From Phycisphaeraceae bacterium (lineage in GTDB: Bacteria; Planctomycetota; Phycisphaerae; Phycisphaerales; Phycisphaeraceae): DNA of 38,266 nt. Where the stretch lies: contig JAFIFY010000080.1 in NCBI GenBank assembly GCA_020831765.1, positions 1 through 38,266 of the forward strand. The letters run 5' to 3'. How positions within the stretch are numbered: position 1 is the first letter of the stretch; each line of letters starts with the position of its first letter. The notes beneath the pieces are model-generated. The model saw nothing but the letters and a program-made list of their open reading frames with translations, was not told where the DNA came from and did no database searches. The position numbers were made by a program, and so were the translations under genes. Shown in pieces: positions 9,556 through 18,526 of the stretch.

Positions 9556-11190
9556 ATGCCCGCGAAAACCATCAAGTTCGACCAGGAAGCCCGCGAATCG
9601 ATTCGTCGCGGCGTCCACAAACTGGCCAAGGCCGTTCGCACCACCCTCGGCCCGTCCGGACGCGTGGTCATCATCGAGAAATCATTCGGCTCACCCACCG
9701 TCACCAAAGACGGCGTGACCGTGGCCAAGGAAATCGAGATCGAGGATGCGATCGAGAACATCGGCGCTCAGATGGTCAAGGAAGTGGCCTCCAAGAGCTC
9801 CAAGGACGCCGGCGACGGCACCACCACCGCCACCATCTACGCCGAATCCATCTTCACCGAAGGCCTGAAGAACATCACCGCCGGCGCTGATGCCAATCAG
9901 ATCAAGCGCGGCATCGACAAGGCCGTGGCGGCCCTGGTCGGCGAACTGGCCGGCAAGAGCAAGAAAATCACCACCAGCGACGAGATCGCCCAGGTCGGCA
10001 CCTGCGCCGCCAACCAGGATGAATCCATCGGCAGGATCATCGCCCAGGCCATGGACAAGGTCGGCAAGGATGGCGTGATCACCGTCGAGGAAGGCAAGAG
10101 CCTGGAAACCACCGTCGAGCTGGTCGAAGGCATGCAGTTCGACAAGGGCTACCTCTCGCCCCACTTCGTCACCGATTCGACCTCGATGGAGTGCGTGCTG
10201 GAAGATGCCTATGTGCTGATCCACGAGAAGAAGCTGTCGTCGGCCAAGGACCTGGTCCCGATCCTCGGCAAGGCCGTGGAAGCCGGTCGCCCGATCCTGA
10301 TCATCGCCGAGGATATTGATGGCGAAGCCCTGGCGACGCTGGTGGTCAACAAGCTGCGTGGTGCCTTGAAGGTCTGTGCGGTCAAGGCCCCGGGCTTTGG
10401 CGATCGCCGCAAGGCCATGCTCGAAGACATCGCGGTGCTGACCGGCGGCCGCGCCATCATGGAAGAGTTGGGCATCGATATCGAGAAGCTCGAGCTCAAT
10501 GAACTTGGCCAGGCCAAGAAGATCGTGATCGACAAGGAAAACACGACCGTCATCGAAGGCGCGGGCAAGAGCGCGGCCATCAAGGGCCGGATCGAAGCCA
10601 TCAAGGCCGAGATCGACCGCTCGACCAGCGACTACGACATCGAGAAGCTCCAGGAGCGGCTGGCCAAGCTCAGCGGCGGCGTGGCCCAGATCAATGTTGG
10701 CGCGGCGACCGAGTCGGAGATGAAGGAAAAGAAGGCCCGCGTGGAAGACGCCATGCACGCCTGCCGCGCCGCGGTCGAGGAAGGCATCCTGCCCGGTGGC
10801 GGCACCGCCATTCTCCGTGCCCGCAAGGCCCTGGACGCCGCGCGCAAGAGCTGCACCGGTGACGAGGCCGTGGGCGTGGACATCGTCGATCGCGCTGTCA
10901 GCGGCCCGATCAAGCAGATCGCGGTCAACGCCGGCCTCGATGGCTCGGTGGTCGCCAACAACGTCGAGGCGAGCAAGGAGTTCGCCCACGGCTTCAACGC
11001 CCTGACCCACGAATACGGCGACATGTTCAAGATGGGTGTGATCGTGCCCACCAAGGTCGAACGCATCGCCCTGCAAAACGCCGCCTCCATCGCCGGCCTG
11101 CTTCTGACCACCGATGCAGTCGTGGTCGAGATCAAGGAAAAGAAGAAGGCCCCCGCCGGCGGCCCGGACATGGATGACATGGACTATTGA
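9556..11190 (+). CDS. groEL: Chaperonin GroEL
   Basis: The protein has 544 aa, typical for the family. ATG 9556 has AGGAGA at 9542-9547. Key motifs are present: TTLGPSGR and [11 protein letters not shown] in the nucleotide pocket, [19 protein letters not shown] in the apical domain, and [11 protein letters not shown] in the C-terminal equatorial half. It forms the double-ring folding chamber that works with GroES. The C-terminus is PDMDDMDY instead of the flexible Gly-Gly-Met tail common in other bacteria, so the chamber floor may differ. A clear intrinsic terminator follows at 11245. Confidence 0.97.
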   Translation: MPAKTIKFDQEARESIRRGVHKLAKAVRTTLGPSGRVVIIEKSFGSPTVTKDGVTVAKEIEIEDAIENIGAQMVKEVASKSSKDAGDGTTTATIYAESIFTEGLKNITAGADANQIKRGIDKAVAALVGELAGKSKKITTSDEIAQVGTCAANQDESIGRIIAQAMDKVGKDGVITVEEGKSLETTVELVEGMQFDKGYLSPHFVTDSTSMECVLEDAYVLIHEKKLSSAKDLVPILGKAVEAGRPILIIAEDIDGEALATLVVNKLRGALKVCAVKAPGFGDRRKAMLEDIAVLTGGRAIMEELGIDIEKLELNELGQAKKIVIDKENTTVIEGAGKSAAIKGRIEAIKAEIDRSTSDYDIEKLQERLAKLSGGVAQINVGAATESEMKEKKARVEDAMHACRAAVEEGILPGGGTAILRARKALDAARKSCTGDEAVGVDIVDRAVSGPIKQIAVNAGLDGSVVANNVEASKEFAHGFNALTHEYGDMFKMGVIVPTKVERIALQNAASIAGLLLTTDAVVVEIKEKKKAPAGGPDMDDMDY

Positions 11191-11244
11191 TCCATCATCC
11201 GGCGAGAGACCGCTCGCCCGAAGACACAACCCAAACCAAAGAAA

Positions 11245-11273
11245 GCCCGGCCCCACAAGGCCGGGCTTTTTTT
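11245..11273 (+). terminator. Rho-independent terminator after groEL
   Basis: GCCCGGCC (11245-11252), loop CCACAA, GGCCGGGC (11259-11266), then seven T. This is a textbook intrinsic terminator, 54 bases after the groEL stop. Confidence 0.92.
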
Positions 11274-11511
11274 GGTGGTCGCATATCGCCAGGGGCGGCC
11301 GCGCTGCGACGAGCCTGTTCAGCCCGACAAGCATCGCAAACAAAACAGTTCGAGTTACAAGCCCGCCTCAACGACTTCGTCACCCGGACGCCCAAGACCT
11401 CCACCCAAGACCTTGCGCAACTGTTGTTCGATCAACGGCAACCGCAAGCTTGACCGCGACCGCCTGATGTTCGCTCAACTTCAAGCCAACGGGCTTATTG
11501 GGATGGATGCA
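11274..11511. other. Gap between convergent units
   Basis: This 238-base gap lies between the groEL terminator and the stop of a minus-strand membrane-protein gene. A small open frame runs through the groEL terminator into this stretch, but it has no ribosome site and no recognisable family. I see no RNA gene or repeat. Confidence 0.5.
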
Positions 11512-11832
11512 TTATAGACTTCCGCCCATGGCGAAATGGATCGGCACAGCCACAACAACAAGCACCGCCAAGTAGATTACCCAAGCCACAGCACCGACAG
11601 GAACAGCGATGCACAGACGCCGCGTCCTTGAGCCCTGCCCAGCGAGTAACAGATTGATCACCATGAAAAAGCCCAGCGTTACAGGCAGAAACATAAAATC
11701 CAAGATGTCGTTCGTTCCCGAGCGGAGGTCGGCGTGGATATGCAGCCAGTCCAACAATGCCCAAACGAGTATCATCGCCAATATCGCGGCGATATTGCCC
11801 CCAATGATTGCCATCAACCTACCGATCGCCAT
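11512..11832 (-). CDS. Small membrane protein, unknown function
   Basis: The protein has 106 aa with three probable transmembrane segments, at about residues 9-30, 45-63 and 76-98. Short polar stretches (HIHADLRSGTND and GQGSRTRR) separate the first two and the last two. I do not recognise the family. Its ATG at 832 of this kilobase starts three bases after the stop of the upstream membrane-protein gene, so the two are almost certainly co-translated. It may be a partner subunit or simply a second bilayer protein in the tail of the ribosomal-hemB unit. Confidence 0.6.
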   Translation of the reverse strand: MAIGRLMAIIGGNIAAILAMILVWALLDWLHIHADLRSGTNDILDFMFLPVTLGFFMVINLLLAGQGSRTRRLCIAVPVGAVAWVIYLAVLVVVAVPIHFAMGGSL

Positions 11833-11835
11833 GCT

Positions 11836-12711
11836 TCACTCCCCCGCCGTTGACTCTCGGGTTGGTTTGGATTCGCTGGAGATGACCCCGGGGGCGATCA
11901 CCACGCCGAGCAATGTCGCCGCGCACCCGGCCGACGCGTAGAGCACCGGCAGCGCCATCACGCGCGAGGGCAGATCGCCCTGGTAAAAGGCGGCCAGCGC
12001 GGCGGCGGTATTGTCGTAATTGATCATGGCCTGGACATAGCCGGAAAGCCCCACCGCGATCGGCGCCAGCGCCACACCCAACAGCGCCGCCTTGGGAAAG
12101 GCCAGATGAACGACGATGCCGCTGAGTAATCCGGCGATCACCAGCGACCAGAACGCCTGCCCGAGGTGAGGCGATGCCAGGAGGATGCCTAGAAGGATCA
12201 ACTGGACCACCCCCGCCACAACGCCAGCGCCCAACATCGGTCCGATCGGCCCGAGCAATCGCAACCCCGAGTCGTCGGAGTGGTTCGCATCAGCTCCGCC
12301 CTGCTTCCGCGAAGCCTCCATGTCAATCAATCGTTCGATCACCACGCCCACGATCAGCACCACCATGCCCCAGACCAGAATCTCGATGGCCAGGCTGATC
12401 CACCCGGCGGGCAGACTCACCCGGTGCATCCAGCCATCCACTCCGCCGCCTCGATGAGCCAGAAAGGACAGGGAGATGGTAAAGCACAGCAGACCACCAA
12501 CCGCGTGGTGCCAGCGGGCGATCACCCAGGCCAGCGCGGCGGGAACGATCGCGGCGGCGATCGCCAGGAGCACGGCCAGAATCGGAGCGGCTCGGGCCGA
12601 GGTCAGGCTCAGGCCCTCGCTGCCATCGGGCGCCACAAGCATCCCTTCCACCAGCAGCCAGGGCCAGATCGAAAGGGCAATCACACCAAGATAGATAAGC
12701 AGTCGCTTCAT
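11836..12711 (-). CDS. Polytopic membrane protein, unknown function
   Basis: The protein has 291 aa and about seven hydrophobic spans, including residues 5-24, 40-65, 72-88, 105-128, 153-180, 186-228 and 258-278. A charged loop at about residues 130-150 (RKQGGADANHSDDSG) is probably cytoplasmic. No transporter, protease or enzyme motif is evident and I do not recognise the family. It starts 18 bases after the hemB stop and ends three bases before the next small membrane-protein gene, so it belongs to the same minus-strand transcription unit. Confidence 0.65.
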   Translation of the reverse strand: MKRLLIYLGVIALSIWPWLLVEGMLVAPDGSEGLSLTSARAAPILAVLLAIAAAIVPAALAWVIARWHHAVGGLLCFTISLSFLAHRGGGVDGWMHRVSLPAGWISLAIEILVWGMVVLIVGVVIERLIDMEASRKQGGADANHSDDSGLRLLGPIGPMLGAGVVAGVVQLILLGILLASPHLGQAFWSLVIAGLLSGIVVHLAFPKAALLGVALAPIAVGLSGYVQAMINYDNTAAALAAFYQGDLPSRVMALPVLYASAGCAATLLGVVIAPGVISSESKPTRESTAGE

Positions 12712-12729
12712 GCATGCACCGGCTGGCCG

Positions 12730-13716
12730 CTAGTCTAACCACTGGGCCAATTCGGGGCTCAGATAGCTGATCACCAGATCGGCCCCCGCGCGTCGAATCG
12801 CCCGCGTGACTTCAAGCCCGGCCTCTCGCAGGTCCAGCCAGCCCCGCTCGGCGGCGGCACGAAGCATCGCGTATTCGCCGCTGACGTGATAACCCACCAC
12901 CGGGCAATCCGCCGCCCGGCGCACCGATGCGACGATGTCAAGGTAAGTATGGGCCGGCTTGACGATCACCATGTCCGCCCCCTCCTCGATGTCCAGGGCG
13001 ATCTCCCTCGCCCATTCCCGGGTTCGCCGATCATCCATCTGATAGCCGCGCCGATCCCCATGTCGCATCCCACCTTCACCCGCATCGCGAAAGGGGCCAT
13101 ACAGATTGGAGGCGTATTTGACGGCGTAGCTGCAAAGGGCGGTCGAATCATGCCCGGCCTTGGATAGCGCCTGGCGGATGGCACGCACCTGGCCATCCAT
13201 CATCGCCGACGGCGCAACGACATCAGCACCCGCCGCGGCCAGATGCGCGGCGATCTCGCCCAGACGGTCGATGGTCGGATCATTTTCCACATCGCCCGGC
13301 AATCCGTCTTCCCGAAGCAACCCGCAGTGGCCGTGATCGGTGTATTCACAGAGGCACACATCGGCCCACAGGATGACATCCAGCCGGGCGCGGCCAACCG
13401 CCTCGATCAACCGCATCACCGGCCCGTGGTCGGCATCAGCCATCGAACCCCGGCCGTCCTTGGCATCAGGCTCGACCACCCCGAAGAGCAGAAACTGAAC
13501 AATCCCCAGCTCGCGCCAAGCCGCGATCCGTTCCACGGCCTCTTCAACCGGCCACTGGCAAACGCCGGGCATCGATTCGATGATTCGGGATTCGGAACGT
13601 GACGTGACAAAGACCGGGTGAACCAGATGTCGCGCTTCAAGCGTCACCTCGGCCAGCGCATCCCGCATGGCGGGCAGCTTTCGCAGCCGACGTGGACGAT
13701 GAAGCGGGGCGCTCAT
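12730..13716 (-). CDS. hemB: Delta-aminolevulinic acid dehydratase (porphobilinogen synthase)
   Basis: The 328-aa enzyme condenses two 5-aminolevulinate molecules into porphobilinogen in the cytoplasm, the second step after 5-aminolevulinate supply in haem synthesis. The zinc-type metal site is present as Cys121-x-Cys123 and Cys131 in DVCLCEYTDHGHC. The two substrate lysines are Lys200 (SYAVKYAS) and the Schiff-base Lys253 (VIVKPA). RHGDRRGYQMD is also family-typical. The start ATG overlaps the rsfS stop by four bases, indicating translational coupling. Haem supply fits the multihaem NrfHA proteins encoded about 10 kb away, but that link is only inferred. Confidence 0.96.
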   Translation of the reverse strand: MSAPLHRPRRLRKLPAMRDALAEVTLEARHLVHPVFVTSRSESRIIESMPGVCQWPVEEAVERIAAWRELGIVQFLLFGVVEPDAKDGRGSMADADHGPVMRLIEAVGRARLDVILWADVCLCEYTDHGHCGLLREDGLPGDVENDPTIDRLGEIAAHLAAAGADVVAPSAMMDGQVRAIRQALSKAGHDSTALCSYAVKYASNLYGPFRDAGEGGMRHGDRRGYQMDDRRTREWAREIALDIEEGADMVIVKPAHTYLDIVASVRRAADCPVVGYHVSGEYAMLRAAAERGWLDLREAGLEVTRAIRRAGADLVISYLSPELAQWLD

Positions 13717-14258
13717 GTGCGTTCATCTCCGCGCTGAGTCGAAGAATCGGCGCGTTCGCTTCGCCGCCAGGGAATCTCGCGGCCATCGCCCCAGAGCATC
13801 TCGAGGTCGTAATACGATCGGGTCGCCGGCTCGAAGAGGTGGACCAGTACATCGACGAAGTCGAGGACCAGCCACTTGCCCGGCGGATCGCTTTCGCCGG
13901 CGAACTTGCCCATGTTGTGCTCGCGGGCAAGGTCCTCGATCTCGGCGGCCAGCGAGCGTATCTGCCGGTCGCTGGTTCCCGTGGCGATGAGCATCAGGTC
14001 GCAGAGCTGGCTCTTGCCCTGGACATCGAGCAATCGGATATCGGTGGCGTGCCGATCGTGACACAGCCGCGCGGCCTCGAGGGCGAACGCTTGAATCTGG
14101 GCGTCTTCTTCAGGTGAGTGCCGCGGGGTTCGCGGCCGGGGAGATGCCTCTGAAGCATGGGAATCGGATGTACCCCCCCGACGGTCCGGCTGCGCTGCGC
14201 TTGAGTTCTGTTCCTGATTCACCAAACCGTCAATCTTCCTATACGGCTGAACCTTCAA
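13713..14258 (-). CDS. rsfS: Ribosomal silencing factor RsfS (Iojap family)
   Basis: RsfS binds ribosomal protein L14 and blocks joining of the subunits when nutrients are scarce. The conserved domain runs from about residue 55 to 155: ALEAARLCHDRHATDIRLLD, DLMLIATGTSDRQIRSLA and VLVHLFEPATRSYYDLE. The longest frame begins at TTG 14258 and gives 181 aa. A TTG at 14225 preceded by AGGAAG is an alternative, giving 170 aa. The first ~50 residues are polar, Pro/Ser-rich and outside the conserved domain, so the true start is uncertain. The C-terminal tail (RRSERADSSTQRGDER) is also an extension. It is coupled to hemB by a 4-base overlap. Confidence 0.92.
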   Translation of the reverse strand: MKVQPYRKIDGLVNQEQNSSAAQPDRRGGTSDSHASEASPRPRTPRHSPEEDAQIQAFALEAARLCHDRHATDIRLLDVQGKSQLCDLMLIATGTSDRQIRSLAAEIEDLAREHNMGKFAGESDPPGKWLVLDFVDVLVHLFEPATRSYYDLEMLWGDGREIPWRRSERADSSTQRGDERT

Positions 14259-14287
14259 CCGATCGACAACGGCGCCGGTCGGTCCGG

Positions 14288-14506
14288 TCAGCGGCCCTTG
14301 CGCTCGACGCGCCCGGGGCCGTTGAGGGGCATGCTCATTCGCTTGGCGCTTTTGCGAGCCGCGCGGCGATTGCGTTCGCTGGGCTTCTCATAGTAGGCCT
14401 GACGCTTGATGTCCTTGGTCAGACCTTCCTTCTCGCACATCTTCTTGAATCGACGAAGAATCTGCTCCGCCGATTCGCCAGCTCGCGCCTTGATCCGAAT
14501 AGTCAT
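14288..14506 (-). CDS. rpsU: 30S ribosomal protein S21
   Basis: The protein has 72 aa. ATG 14506 is preceded by GAAGGAG on the minus strand. The N-terminus contains AEQILRRFKKMCEKEGL and the middle contains the basic YYEKPSERNRR, both typical of bS21, followed by a lysine/arginine-rich tail. S21 sits near the anti-Shine-Dalgarno end of 16S rRNA and aids initiation. It lies between rpsG and rsfS on the same strand, which is not its usual place next to dnaG or rpoD in proteobacteria. Confidence 0.95.
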   Translation of the reverse strand: MTIRIKARAGESAEQILRRFKKMCEKEGLTKDIKRQAYYEKPSERNRRAARKSAKRMSMPLNGPGRVERKGR

Positions 14507-14604
14507 GCATGCTCCTTCGCTGCTTATCGTGGTGTCTCGGGCATCCGGCCGAACCAGGCCGTCAAGCCCAACGGAAATCGATCGTCAACAGGCCAGGGCG
14601 GGCA

Positions 14605-15081
<477 letters not shown>

Positions 15082-15301
15082 TTTTTTTCTTAAACTCCTC
15101 CGGCTCATCCATCCTGAGACATTCAGGATCATCTGTTCACCGTCCCGTCTTGAAGGGCCCGACGCGGACCGATCTTGACCGGACGATTACTTGCCGGTTA
15201 CCAAATCAATTCAACTGGCCCCGAAACCTTTTCCTCCACCCCCGCCCCGTCCGGCACTGCGATCAGCCGGGTTTATCGCGATCCCTACCGCCTTCAGCGG
15301 G

Positions 15302-15673
15302 TTACTTGGGCCGCTTGACGCCGTACTTGCTCCTGCCCTGCTTGCGTTCGCTCACACCCAGGCAATCCAGCGTGCCGCGGACGATGTGGTAGCGGACACC
15401 AGGCAGATCGCGAACTCGGCCACCCCGCACCAGCACGATCGAGTGCTCCTGGAGGTTATGGCCTTCACCGCCGATGTACGCCGAAACCTCCCGCGAGTTA
15501 CTCAGGCGAACACGGGCGACCTTCCGCTGAGCGGAATTGGGCTTCTTGGGCTGCTGGGTCTTGACCAGAAGACAGACGCCGCGCTTGAGCGGATTCGCCT
15601 CAAGGTCCTTGGTCTTGCTCTTGGCCCGCTCCGTTCGTCGGGGCCTGCGGACAAGTTGATTGATCGTGGGCAT
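15302..15673 (-). CDS. rpsL: 30S ribosomal protein S12 with Arg at position 88
   Basis: The protein has 123 aa. ATG 15673 ([10 protein letters not shown]) is the family start and aligns residue for residue with E. coli S12, as recalled. PKKPNSA (Lys43) and [11 protein letters not shown] are intact. In the [13 protein letters not shown] loop, position 88 is Arg (codon CGC at 15410-15412) where most bacteria have Lys. Changes to Arg at this site are a classic cause of streptomycin resistance. S12 lies at the decoding centre and controls accuracy. The gene is the first of the minus-strand unit and has a good promoter 62 bases upstream. Confidence 0.97.
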   Translation of the reverse strand: MPTINQLVRRPRRTERAKSKTKDLEANPLKRGVCLLVKTQQPKKPNSAQRKVARVRLSNSREVSAYIGGEGHNLQEHSIVLVRGGRVRDLPGVRYHIVRGTLDCLGVSERKQGRSKYGVKRPK

Positions 15674-15741
15674 AAACCGTAATTCCCGCTGTGGACTGCA
15701 TCCGAATACCGATCGCGCCGCTCGTGCAGGGCGAGCCACGC

Positions 15742-15771
15742 AGTATAGCCGAGCCGGGCCGGATTCTGCAA
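15742..15771 (-). promoter_or_regulatory. Sigma-70-like promoter of the rpsL unit
   Basis: On the minus strand, -35 TTGCAG (15771-15766) and -10 TATACT (15747-15742) are separated by 18 bases. Predicted transcription start is near 15735, giving a leader of about 62 bases before the rpsL ATG. Confidence 0.65.
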
Positions 15772-15869
15772 GTTACCGGCAAACGCCTTCGTGGCCGGGA
15801 CCGGCGGCCGTAACAGCCACGCCACGCCGCCCCTCCACCGCCGCCATCGACCCCGGAGCGCCGTGGGAG

Positions 15870-15953
15870 GCCGGGTTAGGGCCCGGGGGCCGGGTTCCGG
15901 GGGCCGGGGGCCGGGGCCGGGGGCCGGGGCCGGGGGCCGGGGGCCGGGGGGTT
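15870..15953 (+). repeat. GGGGCC-type tandem G-rich repeat
   Basis: This tract holds units of four or five G followed by CC, with alternating 6- and 7-base periods, about eight in near-perfect tandem after 15883. It occupies the divergent region between the rpsL promoter and nuoA. Repeated G runs on the plus strand could form stacked quadruplexes. A related but less regular tract lies at about 1262-1336. Open frames through it encode only Gly/Pro/Arg-rich runs and are rejected as genes. Confidence 0.8.
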
Positions 15954-16000
15954 GGCCGAACCCCCGGGTCTTGGTGGCCGGAACCGCCGAAAGCCGCCAT

Positions 16001-16030
16001 TTGCCTGAATCCAGACATCCTGAGTAGACT
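16001..16030 (+). promoter_or_regulatory. Predicted nuoA promoter giving a leaderless mRNA
   Basis: TTGCCT (16001-16006), an 18-base spacer, then TAGACT (16025-16030). The usual distance to transcription start would place +1 at the A of the nuoA ATG (16037). No ribosome-binding site is visible upstream of that ATG. Confidence 0.45.
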
Positions 16031-16036
16031 TCCGCC

Positions 16037-16435
16037 ATGCTTACCCTGGCAACCGCCTCTGAGTTCAGTCATTACGTCCCCCTGGCCGTGCTGCTGGTCA
16101 TGGCGCTCATATTCGGAGTCGCCAATCTTGTTTTGACCCATGTCATCGGCCCCAGCCGCAAGGGCAAGGTCAAGGGCACGACCTACGAATCCGGCGTCAA
16201 CCCGATCGGCACCGCGAGGCGGCGATTCAATGTCCGCTTCTACATCGTCGCCATGACGTTTCTGCTCTTCGATGTCGAGATCGTTTTCCTGTATCCCTGG
16301 GCCTCGGTCTTCTCCAGTCTGGCCGAGGACAGCGGCCTGACGCCGGTCTTTCTGGGCCGCTGCCTGTTCTTCATTCTGACCAGCATCATCGCCTTCGCCT
16401 ATGCGTGGCGAAAAGGCGTATTCCGGTATGACTGA
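16037..16435 (+). CDS. nuoA: NADH-quinone oxidoreductase subunit A (orphan)
   Basis: The protein has 132 aa with three transmembrane segments at about residues 11-37, 66-85 and 97-125. The first loop has the family signature YESGVNPIGTARRRF and the second segment has FDVEIVFLYPWA, with its conserved acidic residues. Subunit A is a small membrane subunit near the quinone site of respiratory complex I. The other complex I genes, normally contiguous as nuoA-N, are absent from this window; the next gene is ribF. It may serve a complex encoded elsewhere. No Shine-Dalgarno is visible, which fits the leaderless promoter prediction. Confidence 0.93.
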   Translation: MLTLATASEFSHYVPLAVLLVMALIFGVANLVLTHVIGPSRKGKVKGTTYESGVNPIGTARRRFNVRFYIVAMTFLLFDVEIVFLYPWASVFSSLAEDSGLTPVFLGRCLFFILTSIIAFAYAWRKGVFRYD

Positions 16436-16465
16436 TCAAGGGCTGGCCATCGTGCTATGCTCTGA

Positions 16466-17437
16466 ATGATGAGCGGGCGATCGGTCATCACAATCGGCAA
16501 TTTTGATGGCGTCCATCGCGGTCATCAGGCGATCCTCACCGCCGGCCGCGCCCTGGCCGATCAACTGGGCATCCGGCTGGAAGCCCTGACCTTCGACCCG
16601 TCGCCGCGCGAGGTGCTCCAGCCGGACCATGCGCCCCGCCGGCTCTGCACCGCCCAACAGCGATTGGAATGGCTCAAAGCGGCCGGAGCGGATCACGTCA
16701 TCGTGCTGGACCCTCGACACGGACTGCTGGACACACCGGCCCGGGAGTTCCTTGAATGGCTCGAGCGCCATCATCCCCCGGCCGCGATGGTCGAAGGACC
16801 GGACTTTCGATTCGGCCACCAGCGCCAGGGCGACCTGACGATGCTGCGGAAGTGGGCGTTATCCCGGAAAATCGATCTGGTCGTGGCTCCCAAGCTGCTC
16901 CGCCAGATCAATGATCATCACAACCTTGAGCTATCCAGCAGCGTCTGCCGGGAATTGCTCCGGCTTGGACGGGTTCGCGAGCTTGAGCTTTGCCTTGGGC
17001 GGCCGTTCACGTTGCGCGGCGTGGTCACCGTGGGCGAAAAGCGAGGGCGGGCGCTGGGCGTGCCCACGGCCAACCTCCAGACCGACGATCGGCAGATGCT
17101 GCCGTCCGATGGCGTCTATGCCGGCCGAGCGAGCATCGGCGGCGCCAAGGATGCCTGGTGGCCAGCGGCGATCAGTGTGGGCATCAAGCCGACGTTCGCA
17201 ACGCGCCGTCGCATCATCGAGGCCCATCTGCTGGGCTATGCCGGAGACCTCTACGACCAATCGCTGGACCTCACGTTCGAACACTGGGTCCGCGACCAGC
17301 AGCGCTTCCCCAATGTGACCGAACTGGCGGCGCAGCTTCGCCGCGACCTCGACAAGACCCGCGATCTGCTCCGGCTGGATCAGACCGCCGGTTTTTCCGA
17401 AAGCAATTCTGAACCGTTGCCCCTGGCATTCCAGTGA
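16466..17437 (+). CDS. ribF: Bifunctional riboflavin kinase / FMN adenylyltransferase
   Basis: The 323-aa enzyme phosphorylates riboflavin to FMN and adenylates FMN to FAD. The N-terminal adenylyltransferase domain has GNFDGVHRGHQ (residues 11-21) and an SSSVCR version of the usual SST-x-x-R motif; the Arg is kept and Thr is replaced by Ser. The C-terminal kinase domain has GVPTANLQ, DGVYAG, SVGIKPTF and a late FPNVTELAAQLRRDLD. Two in-frame ATGs (16466 and 16469) are possible. A TATGCT just upstream may be a -10 box for near-leaderless transcription from the second. The last codons overlap the GTG start of nrnA, a neighbour often seen with ribF, so the two are probably coupled. Confidence 0.95.
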   Translation: MMSGRSVITIGNFDGVHRGHQAILTAGRALADQLGIRLEALTFDPSPREVLQPDHAPRRLCTAQQRLEWLKAAGADHVIVLDPRHGLLDTPAREFLEWLERHHPPAAMVEGPDFRFGHQRQGDLTMLRKWALSRKIDLVVAPKLLRQINDHHNLELSSSVCRELLRLGRVRELELCLGRPFTLRGVVTVGEKRGRALGVPTANLQTDDRQMLPSDGVYAGRASIGGAKDAWWPAAISVGIKPTFATRRRIIEAHLLGYAGDLYDQSLDLTFEHWVRDQQRFPNVTELAAQLRRDLDKTRDLLRLDQTAGFSESNSEPLPLAFQ

Positions 17438-18483
17438 ACCGACTCATGGCCGAATATGTATCCAATATCGATCTTCCGGGCGTCGCCCATGACCTGCAAC
17501 AGGCCGGACGGGTGTGGATATTGACCCATGCCAAGCCCGATGGCGATGCCATCGGCGCGATGATCGCGTTGACTCGAGCGCTGCGTCGGCGAGGCGGTGA
17601 AGTTGAAGCGATCCTCGTGCCACCCGTGCCCCAGGGGCTGCGGACACTTGACGGGTTTGATGATTTGCGCCTGCTGAATCCTGATGAAAAACTCGAACCG
17701 GCCGATCGGGTGGTGCTGGTCGATACTGGGGCATTCACGCAACTGGGCGAAGCGCGCTCACTGGTCGAGCGTGCCCTAGCGCGTGTGATGATTCTTGATC
17801 ATCACCTCGGTGGCGACATTCCCGCCCCGCTTCGTTACATCGATGGCCACGCCGCGGCGACATGCGAGATCATCGCCGACCTGTTGTCGTTCTGGACCGT
17901 GCCCGAGGGCGATGTATTCGACGATGAAGCGGTTCGAGAGGCGCTCTTCTGCGGCATCGCCTCGGATACCGGCTGGTTCCGTTTCAGCAACACGCGGGCG
18001 CGAACCCACGAGCTGGCGGCGATGCTTCTTCGCCGCGGACTGGATCAGGCTTCGCTGTATCAGCGAACCGAGCAGAGCGAACGAGTCGAGAAGCTGTCGC
18101 TGATGGTTCGCTCGCTCAGCAGCCTGGAACTACTGGCCGGCGGACGCGCGGCGATCATGTCCATTCGTGCCCGCGACTTCGCCGAAACCGGCGCTTCGAT
18201 CGAAGAAACCGATCGCTTTGTGGACTTGCCGCGTATGGTCGATAGCGTGCAGGTGGTGGTGCTCGCGGTCGAGTCGCCCTCCAACCATGGCGATGCCGAC
18301 CCGGAGATTCGCCTGAGCCTGCGAAGCAAGCCGGGGTCCGACGCGGTCAACGTGGCGACGCTGGCAGCGCGCTTCAATGGCGGAGGGCATGCCCGCGCGG
18401 CCGGCGCGAGAATCCACGCACCGCTGGACCAGGCCCTGACCCAGATTCGCCAGGCGGTCATCGAGGCGTTGAGGCAACAGTAG
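17434..18483 (+). CDS. nrnA: DHH-family phosphoesterase, NrnA-like
   Basis: The protein has 349 aa from GTG 17434, which overlaps the ribF TGA; ATG 17446 is an alternative. NrnA proteins degrade very short RNA oligomers and can remove the 3' phosphate of pAp. The DHH domain has THAKPDGDAIG (His32, Asp36, Asp38), VLVDTG (Asp97) and ILDHHLGGD (Asp122-His123-His124), which form the two-metal site. ATCEIIADLL follows. The DHHA1 substrate-binding domain near the C-terminus has GGGHARAAG at about residues 316-324. The usual truB/rbfA neighbours of this pair are not present. Confidence 0.9.
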   Translation: MNRLMAEYVSNIDLPGVAHDLQQAGRVWILTHAKPDGDAIGAMIALTRALRRRGGEVEAILVPPVPQGLRTLDGFDDLRLLNPDEKLEPADRVVLVDTGAFTQLGEARSLVERALARVMILDHHLGGDIPAPLRYIDGHAAATCEIIADLLSFWTVPEGDVFDDEAVREALFCGIASDTGWFRFSNTRARTHELAAMLLRRGLDQASLYQRTEQSERVEKLSLMVRSLSSLELLAGGRAAIMSIRARDFAETGASIEETDRFVDLPRMVDSVQVVVLAVESPSNHGDADPEIRLSLRSKPGSDAVNVATLAARFNGGGHARAAGARIHAPLDQALTQIRQAVIEALRQQ

Positions 18484-18526
18484 GCAACGATGAGTTGGCG
18501 TATGCGTCCTTCAGGAGTCTGATGCC

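Noticed and set aside
9691-11343. A 550-codon open frame antisense to groEL, and similar long antisense frames over the large TPR gene (4259-6217, 2954-4132)
   Set aside because: They mirror the GC-rich codon bias of the sense genes, have no ribosome sites, and encode repetitive Gly/Asp/His or Arg-rich chains with no family resemblance.
11187-11453. Small frame running from the groEL stop through its terminator
   Set aside because: It would be translated across a strong terminator and has no ribosome site or family match.
15502-16038. Open frames through the G-rich repeat
   Set aside because: They encode only Pro/Gly/Arg runs set by the repeat and lack starts with ribosome sites.
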